From: Paramecium tetraurelia
Lineage: Eukaryota > Ciliophora > Oligohymenophorea > Peniculida > Parameciidae
Direction of reading: 5' to 3'
Length of the DNA stretch: 64,000 nucleotides
Assembly (NCBI RefSeq): GCF_000165425.1
Contig: NW_001799016.1
Location: forward strand, 62,001 to 126,000
The notes beneath the pieces were generated by a model. That model searched no databases, was not told the origin of the DNA, and saw only the letters and a program-made list of their open reading frames with translations. The first letter of the stretch is position 1. Every line of letters begins with the position of its first letter. The position numbers and the translations under genes are program-made. Below, piece by piece: positions 55,060 to 64,000 of the stretch.

Positions 55060-58000
55060 TCATTCTGGGGCTATCTATTTTTTGTTTATTTTTTTCCTGG
55101 CTTACTTCCTAAATTTCAATATATCTTTATATGCATTCATTTAAGTAGCAAAAGACACAGGTTTAACTTCCAATATTGTTGGATCTTTATTCTTATATTT
55201 CTTGATAAATTCTGCAGGATAGAGAAAATATTTAATGTAAAGAGTCATATTGCTTAAAAATTTAGGATGGTACTTAGTTGATATTTATAAATTGGCTAAA
55301 TTGTTATGAGGTTAATAGAATTTAAAATTTTTCTTGTTTTCGAAATTTTCTACTTCTTAAAAATTGTTGTTTAATTAATTATTAAGTTCTAAAACTAATA
55401 AATCTAATTTAGTTTAATCCTAAAAAGTTAAGACATTACTTTTTCTTTGTATTCTTTATTAAATTAAATTAAGATTTTATTTTTGAACTACCATGGTCTG
55501 AAACTTCGGTTGAATTCGTGGTTTTTCAACTTCTTTGGAAAACTTCAGTTGTTTTAATCTTTTTATAAAAGAAAAAGCTTGTTAAAATTTCACTTTTACC
55601 TTTTTAGCCTTATCCTCTTATTCATGATTATCAATAGTATTATTGTTATTGTTATTGTTATTGCTATCATTATTGTTATTATCATTTAATTTTTTTAATG
55701 CTGATTTCATAAAGTTCTATTTCATAGGACTAATCGCTGATTTTAAAGGATCAGATTATTAATTTGTTACTTAAAGTGCAGTTTCCTTAATAATTTCTGA
55801 ATCTTAAGATTATGCCTTTTCGTTAGAATTTTATGCATTTGTTTTAGGTGAATTAGACAAACTAGTAATTGATAATTTAGGTTATTATTAGTGTTCGATT
55901 AAATACGAAGAAGAAGATTTTCTGGGAATCATAGGAGAAATACTGGATTTTCTTGCTGACAGTTTTTTCATTTGATTCATTTCTAATAGTCTGGTAGTTC
56001 TTGTTTATCTAGGACCCTTTGATGAGGATATCAGTGATGGTCTCTATAATTCCTAAACAATCTCATCCTTTTCGTCATCAGAACTAGATGAATGTTAAGG
56101 AGATCCTTAAGCACCACTATTGAAATTTGGACTAGTTGCATTATTTTCGATATCTAAATCATATAGCTAAGTTTCTTGCCAAAAATCATCCTAGATGTAT
56201 TCAGCTGTTTCTTTGAGCAATTTGTAATCCAATAAAGCATTATTATATATGTAACGATTTTCATTTTTGTTTGCATGTTTTCGAACAGTCCATTCTCGAA
56301 CTTATTCTTTAACAAAGTTATAAGATTTAATAATTCTCTCTTTATCTGGACAAAAGTGAAGTAAGGGGCAATCTTTCGAACGATGCTCTCTCGACTAGCA
56401 AACATAACATGAAATATCTAAACTTTTTAGGGATAGCTTGGAGAAATTGTATAATAGATTATCTCTAATCTAACAAAACTTTTCCCTGTCTTCTTGGAAC
56501 TCTTTTAGGATCTTTAAGAACGCTAATCTGGGTAAAATGAGTAATTTAGTGAAGCCAACACTCTTATACACTTCTTTTTACTCTTAACCAGTAATAAATT
56601 CATATAATCCAAAGATACATCCAGGAGTCAGTTTGTGGAATGTTGTGCCAGGAGAAAATATCTGATCAGATAACTGAACTTCAACTTCACCTGATTCAAT
56701 AAATGTAGGCATAATTATTCTAATAGGAGTCAGGTTCTAAGGAGTAATCAATTATGTTTTCTGGTTGGATGGAAACAGTTCTGATCTTCTTAACTAGAGC
56801 CTTTTTGAATTCATGAGAAAAGTTTTTCTTAAAGAGAGAGCAGTTATTGAGAACAACAGAATTGGCTTCAACCATTAATTCTTCTCTTAATTATTCTGAC
56901 AATTAGTCAATAATCGCTTATTCTTCATTGGATTATTGAGTATTTTCCATTTCCCAGTAATAATTTAAGTATTCTCTAATTTAAGATTGTAATTAGAAAC
57001 TGATTTTCTTTTTAGTCATATAAGTGTTAATAATTCTTAATTTCTAGAGCTTCTATTCGCTATATTTGGAAATCTCATCAATAATGGCTCCCACAGTATT
57101 AACACTATAAGGCAACTGAATACTAAATATCATTATAAAGATAATGCAAATAGTATATTCTAGGTTGGCTGAAATTAGATGAATTATTACATTAAGGGGT
57201 TAAATCGCCATATCCAACAGTAAACATGGTAACAGTACAAAAGTAGAAGGATCTTAAATATCTTTCAGCCCAATTATTATCTTCTAAGTGATATTTGTCT
57301 ATCCAACTTGATCCTAGATATTATAGACCGTAATTGCCTACCTAAGTATATATTTGATATCATACTCCATACCAAATGCAAGTTGCAACATGTAAAATAA
57401 AGATTAAAAATATTATCAATTTTACTAACTCTAAAATTGAGGCAGTAACCTTTGTCAAATTTAATACTTCCTCACTCAATCTAATTAATTTAGTAATGTT
57501 TTGGTACTAACCAACAAATGTTAATAAACCAACCAAAATATATTGCTTTTCATTTCTATATTCATCCCAATCTAAAAACATTAACACAAATAAGTATATG
57601 ACTGATATGGCATCACAACCATATGCTTTACTTATGACGTGATTAAAGATCTTAGATCTTTCATTTACAATAAGTCCAAATTAGTAATAGGCAGTGTTCA
57701 AATTGAGTAGAATATCCAGCATCAACAGTATTGTCATGATGACTGTTAGGATGAACAATTCATTTGAGTATAAAAATTCTTGCTCAAAAGATATATCCAT
57801 AGGAATCAAAATGATGAAATATATACGAGAGAATGATAAACAACTGTCCCATAAAATCTTTTTTCTCTCTTCAGGCTAAAATATTCTGATATTTTAATCC
57901 CAATATTCAACTTTTTATTTAATTGTTTAACCTATTCTATTTATCACTTTTTCAACATTCTAACTAATTGAGGGCACCTTTGGTAGATTCATATTTTTAA

Positions 58001-58508
58001 TCATTCCCAAAGGCCTGAAATTAAATTATCTCTGACCAAATATTTTTGGATCATAATTAGAAGCAGAGTCATTTAGAATATCTAAATGATGTTTCTGTAA
58101 TCTACTAAAAAGATGCATGGAACGCATAAACCTATTAAAGAATCTTCTTATCTATAGATATCTCATCATGTCTTCCCCCACCGTTGATTATGAATTTCTC
58201 AATTTTGAAAAATTAGTTTAAAACGAGGTTTGAGTACCACCGCTTGGATTAGCCTTAGCAATCAATATTTCATTGGTGTTGCAACCTTCAAAACTTGGTG
58301 ACATTATTGGACTCATATTAAAACTAATTTGTTTATCTTTAGAATTAGGTGGAGGCATTGCATCCTCATATTGTCTTTTTAATTCGGGCACTGGAAAGCC
58401 GTGCTCTGATAAAGACTTTTGACTCAGGAAATCGACATATTCATCTTTTGGAAAATCATTTATGATGAAGTTATTAACTCCTAATTCTGTTTCTAAAGTT
58501 AGATGCAT
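55060..58508 (-). CDS. Cyclic-nucleotide-gated / Eag-type potassium channel
   Basis: Start 58508. A long polar N-terminus is followed by S1-S5 spans (SRIYFIILIPMDISF for S1, VIMTILLMLDILLNLNTAY for S2), an S5 with HVATCIWYG, the pore FYFCTVTMFTVGYGDLTP with the K+-selective GYGD filter, and a C-linker with LRIINTYMTKKKISF. A cyclic-nucleotide-binding domain follows at about 56580-56700 (IESGEVEVQLSDQ ... GCIFGLYEFI), then a long Asn/Ser-rich C-terminus. S4 is poor in arginine, so voltage sensing may be weak. A 24-nt intron (57342-57365) interrupts S5 and holds an in-frame TGA. Role: K+ current that shapes ciliary behaviour, from what is known of Paramecium channels. The stop is 33 bases from the convergent amidase. 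Confidence 0.88.
55638..55684. repeat. Trinucleotide-type low-complexity run inside the K+ channel gene
   Basis: An att/gtt triplet run on the plus strand, which on the coding strand specifies a poly-Asn stretch with single Asp, Ser and Thr. Such runs are prone to length change. Confidence 0.6.
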
Positions 58509-58605
58509 AAAGAAAATTAAATTGAAAGCAATTAATTAATATTTTATTTTACCAAATCAAATACTTAGCATTGTATTACACTTATACTGATAAACTTAAC
58601 ACATC

Positions 58606-58968
58606 TCAATAAGGAAATATCGAAAAAGATGATTCAATTTAATATTTTTACATTTAAATTAAAAAACTGCATTCTTTCTCCATTATCGCTTAAGTATACC
58701 ATTATTGAAACTCTTATTATTATTATCCTATCTGACTGACTTTTAACGATTTTTAATTTTAGGTCTGTTAAATTTCTGTTAATCTCATTTTGAAATTTCT
58801 CCCATAATTTCTCAAAGCTTCATTGAAATATGGCTCAAAAATGCAATTGTTTGGATTTAAAATCTTGAATCCAATAAATTATTTCTCCTTTTAATTCAAA
58901 TCCTTTTTTGGATAACTATCAAAAAAACAATTTTAATTTTATAAGAAGTATTTATCATATTTGATCAT
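58606..58968 (-). CDS. Small 120-residue protein, unknown
   Basis: An unbroken frame from ATG 58968 to TGA 58606, embedded in a long AT-rich gap and using eighteen or so TAA/TAG as Gln. It begins MIKYDKYFLQNQNCFFDSY, has a central polar part with FIGFKILNPNNCIFEPYF and ALRNYGRNFKMRL, and a Gln-rich end with EFQQWYTQAIMEKEC. There is no span or signal. Composition (Trp, Cys, Pro, Gly at non-random sites) argues that it is real. Family not recognised. It lies 97 bases upstream of the K+ channel start on the same strand. Confidence 0.55.
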
Positions 58969-60179
58969 TTTTTAAATATGAAATATTATTTTAGAAATCG
59001 CTAATATTTCTTGATTAATCTATATTATGTTATATTAAGTAAAATAAAGATTATACACACATAATGTTTTCGAAATATATTAGGAATAATAATTTTCAAT
59101 TTTATTCAATTTATATCAGACTGAAACTTTATATAGTATGAATTTCGAAATACATTGGAATCCAAAAATAATAAATGCATCTTAAATAATTGAGTATTTT
59201 TCGTTTTTGTTTTACTGAATATTTTTGCTAGAATTATTAAAGTCTTAGATATCTAAGACCGATGCAATACCTATTTAGATAAAAATGAAAACATTTTGAT
59301 AACCTAGGAGATAGTAATTTAAATTTATAATTAGATCCTTTTATGATACTTTCGTTTACAAATCCAAAAATTCTTAAGTAATTTGTTAGCAATAAAAATA
59401 AATTCAAGATCAGATAGTATACAATCAACGGTGTAAAATGATATGAAAAATTAAATATATTCTTATCGAAAAATTCTAATTATTAATGGTCATATGTAAA
59501 AATTCAAATGTATTAGATTTTTTATGGATTATATGAAACTTCGTGTTACTATTAAGTATATCAACAATTTAAAGGAAGATTTAAATCAGAGTAATAATAA
59601 ATAATTAGATTGAATGATCATTTTTATAATATAAAAAACTGATTTGCATTGGAATATCAATATTTTTTTGGTAAAGACTTTTTAACATTTCACTATAAAT
59701 AATTCTTCTAAATCAATTCATAATAGCCTTATGTCTTATTACCTAAGCTAGATGAAGCTGATAATAGGAGTATTCGAAAATAAAATTTTTATATTTAGCT
59801 CTGAAATGAAAAGTTAAAATAATTGTACAATGTTATTATATTGGATTGTATTAGAATAAAAAATTGAATTCAATAAGTGTTGAAATTATAATCTATTTAA
59901 TGAGAATATTATTTATACTAAAGATTTTTAACAGAAATTATAAATCTATGGCATACATATATATATTTTTTTTGAGTATGTTTCGAGTAATAATATTCTT
60001 ATTTTAATAATGAGATTATTATATTTTATTAGTTGTTATCAAATAATTTAAAAATAAAAATGAAAATAATTTAGCTCATTATTTGTTTGTTCTGCACTTC
60101 TCTAGGACTCTTACAATCCTATAATTATAAATAATATTGGGATATTTGTTGAAATTATAATAAAAATATTAAATCTCTT
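58969..60179. other. Longest gene-poor stretch, very AT-rich
   Basis: About 1.2 kb. Only short frames (29 to 50 codons, for example from ATG 59524 and ATG 59731) are present, without motifs, and none could be linked by introns into a credible gene. No RNA gene or repeat was recognised. Confidence 0.55.
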
Positions 60180-61185
60180 ATGTCATTCCACCCCAATGTG
60201 AGTGAAATAAGATTAACTAATTAATCTCCCAATAGAAACTTTAATCCTATGAATTCCTCTATGCAATTCATACCAGATCTTAATCTTGACAACTAACCTG
60301 ATGACTAAATTTCTCCTAGAAAGGAAATAATCAAGAAAGGAATTTTGAAGACTTTTTATTATTAGGTATTATGATATATAGATGTAGGATGTGAAAAGAA
60401 GAAAGCTGATTGGATGTAATATATATGTGAATGAAATGAATGAATAGTAATTATAATTATCTAAAAGAGGATGTATATTTTATTACAATAACTAAAGTGA
60501 CTTGCAGGATATGCATGAATGAGGAAGAAACTTCAAGATTTATTATGCCTTGTGCATGCAAAGGAAGCCTGTAATATATACATGAAGAGTGTTTAAAACT
60601 TTGGATCCTTTAGAAAAATGGCATAGAAGATGTATTTAAAGACAGAGTACTTATTAAAATTAACGAATTAGATTAAATGTGAATTATGTTCACAAAAATT
60701 TCGTATGCGAATGCAATTACACAATCACTTTGAGAAATCTCGATTTTGGGAAGTACCAAAACACTAAAAGATATGTTGGCTTATTTAACTTTTCTTTATT
60801 TTTGCTATAATTAGTTCTATTGCTGGTACGAAATATATACTATGTAGTATTATTTACTAATTTTGGGCTATCTAACATAGGAGTAGATGCTGTCATGACT
60901 TTGTTGATAGTGCTGTGTTTAATTTTAATAGTATATCTTGCTGCAAGTGTTATTGCATTTCATTAAGTAGAAATGATTGAGAATTGGACAATAAGTAATT
61001 ATCGACCAAGAAGAGATACGAAATAGGGTAGCTTTTTTTAATTATAATCTTAAATGGGATAAAGTGTAACTGGTAGTCCTATAGTTCGGAAAAAGACAGC
61101 ATCGGTTCATCCGAATGGACTAAATAACTTATAAGTCATTTAAGTCAACTAACTCATGACTAGTACAAATATCTCTGAATAATGA
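60180..61185 (+). CDS. RING-CH (MARCH-type) membrane E3 ligase, copy 1
   Basis: A polar N-terminus (about 70 residues) leads through introns (about 22 nt near 60365 and 25 nt near 60470; others likely) into a RING-CH finger: CRICMNEEE ... MPCACKGSLQYIHEECLKLWI ... CELCSQKF. This is the C4HC3 order with the EECLKLW motif that defines MARCH proteins. Two or more hydrophobic spans follow (for example MTLLIVLCLILIVYLAASVIAF), then a polar tail with EMIENWTISNYRPRRDTK. Role (family): ubiquitination of membrane proteins during trafficking. The next gene is a paralogue in the same orientation, 45 bases away. Confidence 0.8.
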
Positions 61186-61230
61186 TTTATTTATATTATT
61201 AAATTGCACAATACTTTTGAATTTTGATTA

Positions 61231-62054
61231 ATGGCTGATGATAGGAATGATGCAACTTCTTAGAATAATAATTTCATCTTTTTGAATACTTCTGAGTAGG
61301 GAATTAACGAAAATGTTGAAAATTAGAAATTCAGAAAAAAAATATTAAAGACTATTTATTTGAAAGTAAAATAGTGAATTAGTCTAGAGGATTTGATTAG
61401 GAAAAAAACAGTTGGTTGTAGAATATATACAAATGAGTTAAATGGACTATTTCCATAAGAAATAAGTATGAATTTAATTAATTAGATAAAATTTGCAGAA
61501 TATGTATCTAAGATGATTAATCCTCTCAATTCATTTCACCATGTAAATGTAAAGGTTCAACAGAATTTGTACATGAAGAATGCTTAAAAATGTGGATTTT
61601 ATAATAATTCGGTGTGAATAAGATATTAAATCGAGAAGTAGTATTTTAATAAATATATTTTTAGTTATACTGTGAAATTTGTAAATATAAATTAGAATAC
61701 AGAGTAAAATTTGTTAATCGATTTGACTTTTTTCAATTCAGAAATTAAAAATTGGCAACAAAACTGTGCTGGGTCATTCAGTTTATCATTATGGCATTAT
61801 GCATTTACGCTTAAATTACAATTATCTAAAGATTTGGAATCAATTCTTTATCAACTATCTCAATATTTATAGCAATCTGTTTGGTGGTTCTTGTGATAAT
61901 TATACAATTTTCCTTTAGTTTTTTGTCAGCTATTAAAATAGAAATGATGGAAAAATGGGAATTTCATAATTATAAGCCTTCTTGTAGAATTTTGGATGGT
62001 CAACTTGAAATGCCTGGCAATTTTTTGAAGGTCAATTTGATTCACTGTCTTTGA
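61231..62054 (+). CDS. RING-CH (MARCH-type) membrane E3 ligase, copy 2
   Basis: Same architecture as the preceding gene: a short polar N-terminus (MADDRNDATSQNNNF), a RING-CH finger (CRICIQDDQSSQFISPCKCK, STEFVHEECLKMWI, YCEICKYKLEY), two spans (IIMALCIYAQITII and IFIAICLVVLVIIIQFSFSFL) and a tail with KIEMMEKWEFHNYKPS that parallels EMIENWTISNYRPRR in copy 1. The tandem pair clearly arose by duplication, but the sequences have diverged a good deal outside the finger and tail. At least one intron lies near 61370. Substrate unknown. Confidence 0.8.
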
Positions 62055-62112
62055 GTATAGATTCTTCTAATATTGCGCTTAAAATATATAATATTAAATA
62101 AATTATTAATTT

Positions 62113-62706
62113 ATGTCGAAATAGTAATGGACACTATTGACTACAGACACTTAAAAACTATAATTATTTGGTATGCAAGCCAAAGTCACAACAAATTATG
62201 GTGATGTATTTCAAGGCCTCATATATTATTGCGATGAATCAATCATTATTTTAAGTATGATTGAAATAGGAATATAATAGAAAATGAAGAGGACTTCTTT
62301 TTAATCAATCAACAATAAATATAAGATTTGCAAACTATTGATATTCAAGATCCTAAAGTATACGTTCCAATAAGCGTAGTAAACGTTATCAAATTTATTG
62401 GCAATCGATTTGGCAGCTATGGCATAAGAGATGATAAAAAAGGAGATGAAAGAACCTCATTAACAATTATTCGATCATCTATAAAAATTGTATAGAGATG
62501 TTGATTGGAAAGATTAGGAGATCATTATTCCATCTATTTCGATAAGGATTTCACCGCCTTATAAATCAGGTAATATTATTAGTGATTTTACTCATAGATA
62601 ATATCTCAGGGGATAATAAATTGGGAGTTGAAAGACTAAGGAAAATTGTAAAGTATATAATAATGAACTTTTTATTTAGGTTGATAAATATGCCAAAAAT
62701 TTTTGA
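62113..62706 (+). CDS. LSM12-like protein (Lsm + anticodon-binding-like domain)
   Basis: Predicted 161 residues with four introns (62255-62280, 62358-62379, 62570-62597, 62648-62679); the spliced length divides by three. The N-terminal Lsm-like part (KVTTNYGDVFQGLIYYCDES to FFLINQQQIQDLQTID) is followed by the AD domain: AIDLAAMAQEMIKKEM, QLFDHLQKLYRDVDWKDQEI, ISIRISPPYKSD and the closing RLRKIVDKYAKNF (human LSM12 has VRKIVEKHF). Role (family): RNA-associated adaptor linked to ataxin-2. The last intron was chosen because it alone gives the conserved RKIV helix followed directly by a stop; other splices would run into the next gene. Confidence 0.8.
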
Positions 62707-62772
62707 ATATAGTTAAACATTATATAGATAAATATAATATTTTTACATTGCAATTTTGCAATATTTAATTTT

Positions 62773-63325
62773 ATGAATAATCGAGAAGAGGAGAAACAGA
62801 CCCAATAAGGAGACGATACGTAAATATTTAATTTAAGTAAGAGCTAATAATAACGATGAGGAATAGAGAAAATAATATTTATAGGATTTGTAAAAACGAG
62901 TAAAAGAATCTAGAAAACAACCTGATTGCTTTGAATGCTGTTTTGCATATTGGTTATTTATCTTATTAGGATTTGTGTTTAGACAACTCTTCTAAAAAAA
63001 AGTAGATGAAACACCTGAGGGCTGCGATTTCATTGGATTAATTATATCAATACTTTTGATTGTGTTTTCATTGTCTGCTTTTTGCAGATTTATAGATGGC
63101 TTTTGCATTTTAATACCTTGCAAAAATACTAGTTGCTTTCATTTATCTTTAAGATTCCACGATCTCAACAACCTTATCAATTTTTAGACATGCAAATGGG
63201 GTTTAATTATATTGACCATCATATGGCTACTCAATTATAGCTGCATTGTATTTTGGCCGATGTTTATCTTCCTATTGATAACTTGGATATTGGTATTAGT
63301 ATGGAAGGCAATGGAAAATGAATGA
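62773..63325 (+). CDS. Small multispan membrane protein, unknown
   Basis: Predicted 176 residues with one 22-nt intron (62820-62841); the spliced length divides by three. An acidic/Gln-rich N-terminus precedes a CFECC cluster and about four hydrophobic segments (AYWLFILLGFVF, FIGLIISILLIVFSLSAF, GLIILTIIWLL, IFLLITWILVLVW), with further cysteines between spans 2 and 3 (CKNTSC). The C-terminus is short. Family not recognised; the paired cysteines could bind metal or be lipid-modified. Confidence 0.65.
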
Positions 63326-63393
63326 TAGATTTATTGAATAATAATTTTAAAACCAAAAAGAAGCAAAAACGATTTTTAATAATAATATAAATT

Positions 63394-63859
63394 ATGATTA
63401 AGGCAATTCTCATCTGTGTCTTATTATTATCAGTAACTGCAGGACATGTAAGAAAAAGTCACAAAGCAGTCCATAATAAAAAAGCAAGGACCTTTAATAG
63501 TGCATTCATTGAATTTGAAAATTTGGGAGATAAAGATTACCATTTGAGCGCAAAAGAAGCATGTAATTACTTAATTCTCTATATTCTTATTAGAACATTG
63601 GGCTCAAATTACATCAGACGTAGAGACTTAAACCAAAAAGCACACCTCATTCACAGAAACTCATGCTGAATATGTTCCAGGAGTTGTTGGAGAAGTACTC
63701 GATCTTTCAAACAATGCTGGAGTTATTTCCTACACAGCAACCGACATCAATGGAAATATTCTTGAATCTGAGACAGGAAGTGATTTGGCAAGTAAATTGA
63801 ATGCTGCCTATCTTGAAACGACCTCAAAAATTTAGGATTCAACCGCAGAATCTCTTTGA
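63394..63859 (+). CDS. Small secreted protein, unknown
   Basis: Predicted 144 residues with one 31-nt intron (63563-63593); the spliced length divides by three. The start at 63394 gives a clean signal peptide (MIKAILICVLLLSVTAG), followed by a basic segment (RKSHKAVHNKKAR) that could be a pro-region, then a polar domain rich in Thr, Ser, Glu and Asn with few hydrophobics and no cysteine after the leader. Codon use is less AT-biased than in neighbours, as for abundant secreted ciliate proteins. It lacks the heptad pattern of trichocyst matrix proteins. Function unknown. Confidence 0.65.
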
Positions 63860-64000
63860 GATTTATTATATAAACATAAACAAATATCATAATTAAAATC
63901 TTTAGAATTTATAGCCTTTTCTTTAAAATATCGATTCGTAAGAGCTCAAATACAAATACAGTTTAATTTAATCTATAAATTTTCACTGTTATGTGTAGTA

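Noticed and set aside
59237-59428. Minus-strand hydrophobic frame of 63 codons
   Set aside because: Composition is that of translated AT-rich DNA (Leu, Ile, Phe, Tyr runs), with no motif and no splice partner.

Overview
The window is ciliate somatic (macronuclear) DNA, almost certainly from a Paramecium. Conserved proteins read through only when TAA and TAG are taken as glutamine and TGA as the only stop. The DNA is very AT-rich and genes are packed on both strands, often tens of bases apart. Genes are broken by tiny GT...AG introns: 47 resolved here are 20 to 32 nt long. A trichocyst matrix protein and a giant cysteine-rich surface-antigen-like protein are typical of Paramecium. No transposon, retroelement, viral remnant, CRISPR array, rRNA, tRNA or telomere repeat was recognised.

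Layout. 0-8.9 kb: an unknown gene running off the left edge, an outer-dynein-arm docking-complex coiled-coil gene, a four-span membrane protein, a divergent pair of membrane proteins and a small coiled-coil gene. 8.9-21 kb: a 1569-residue TmcB/PAS membrane receptor, a Whirly-domain single-strand-binding protein with a mitochondrial-type leader, a PP2A/PP4-type HEAT scaffold, a tiny gene whose stop codon abuts that scaffold's stop, an enoyl-CoA hydratase/isomerase and a tail-anchored VWA protein. 21-39 kb: PRP8, a trichocyst matrix protein, an INO80-type remodeller, an amino-acid transporter, a RING+PHD protein and two M14 carboxypeptidases (one cytosolic CCP-like, one secreted). 39-49 kb: a 2451-residue Cys-rich surface protein and a BRE1-like E3 ligase. 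49-64 kb: small genes, eIF2D, a tandem pair of acid-ceramidase/NAAA-like amidases, a cyclic-nucleotide-gated K+ channel, two tandem RING-CH ligases, an LSM12-like protein and two small membrane or secreted proteins.

The genes do not form an operon or a single pathway. They are a normal eukaryotic mix with themes of cilia and cortex (docking complex, CCP, K+ channel, surface antigen, trichocyst), chromatin and RNA (INO80, BRE1, RING-PHD, PRP8, LSM12, eIF2D) and ubiquitin.

Gene models were derived by hand. For most genes total length minus introns divides exactly by three. Three genes (PRP8, INO80, first amidase) carry one or two apparent surplus bases at conserved motifs; these are sequence errors, recent mutations or gene decay, which cannot be told apart here.
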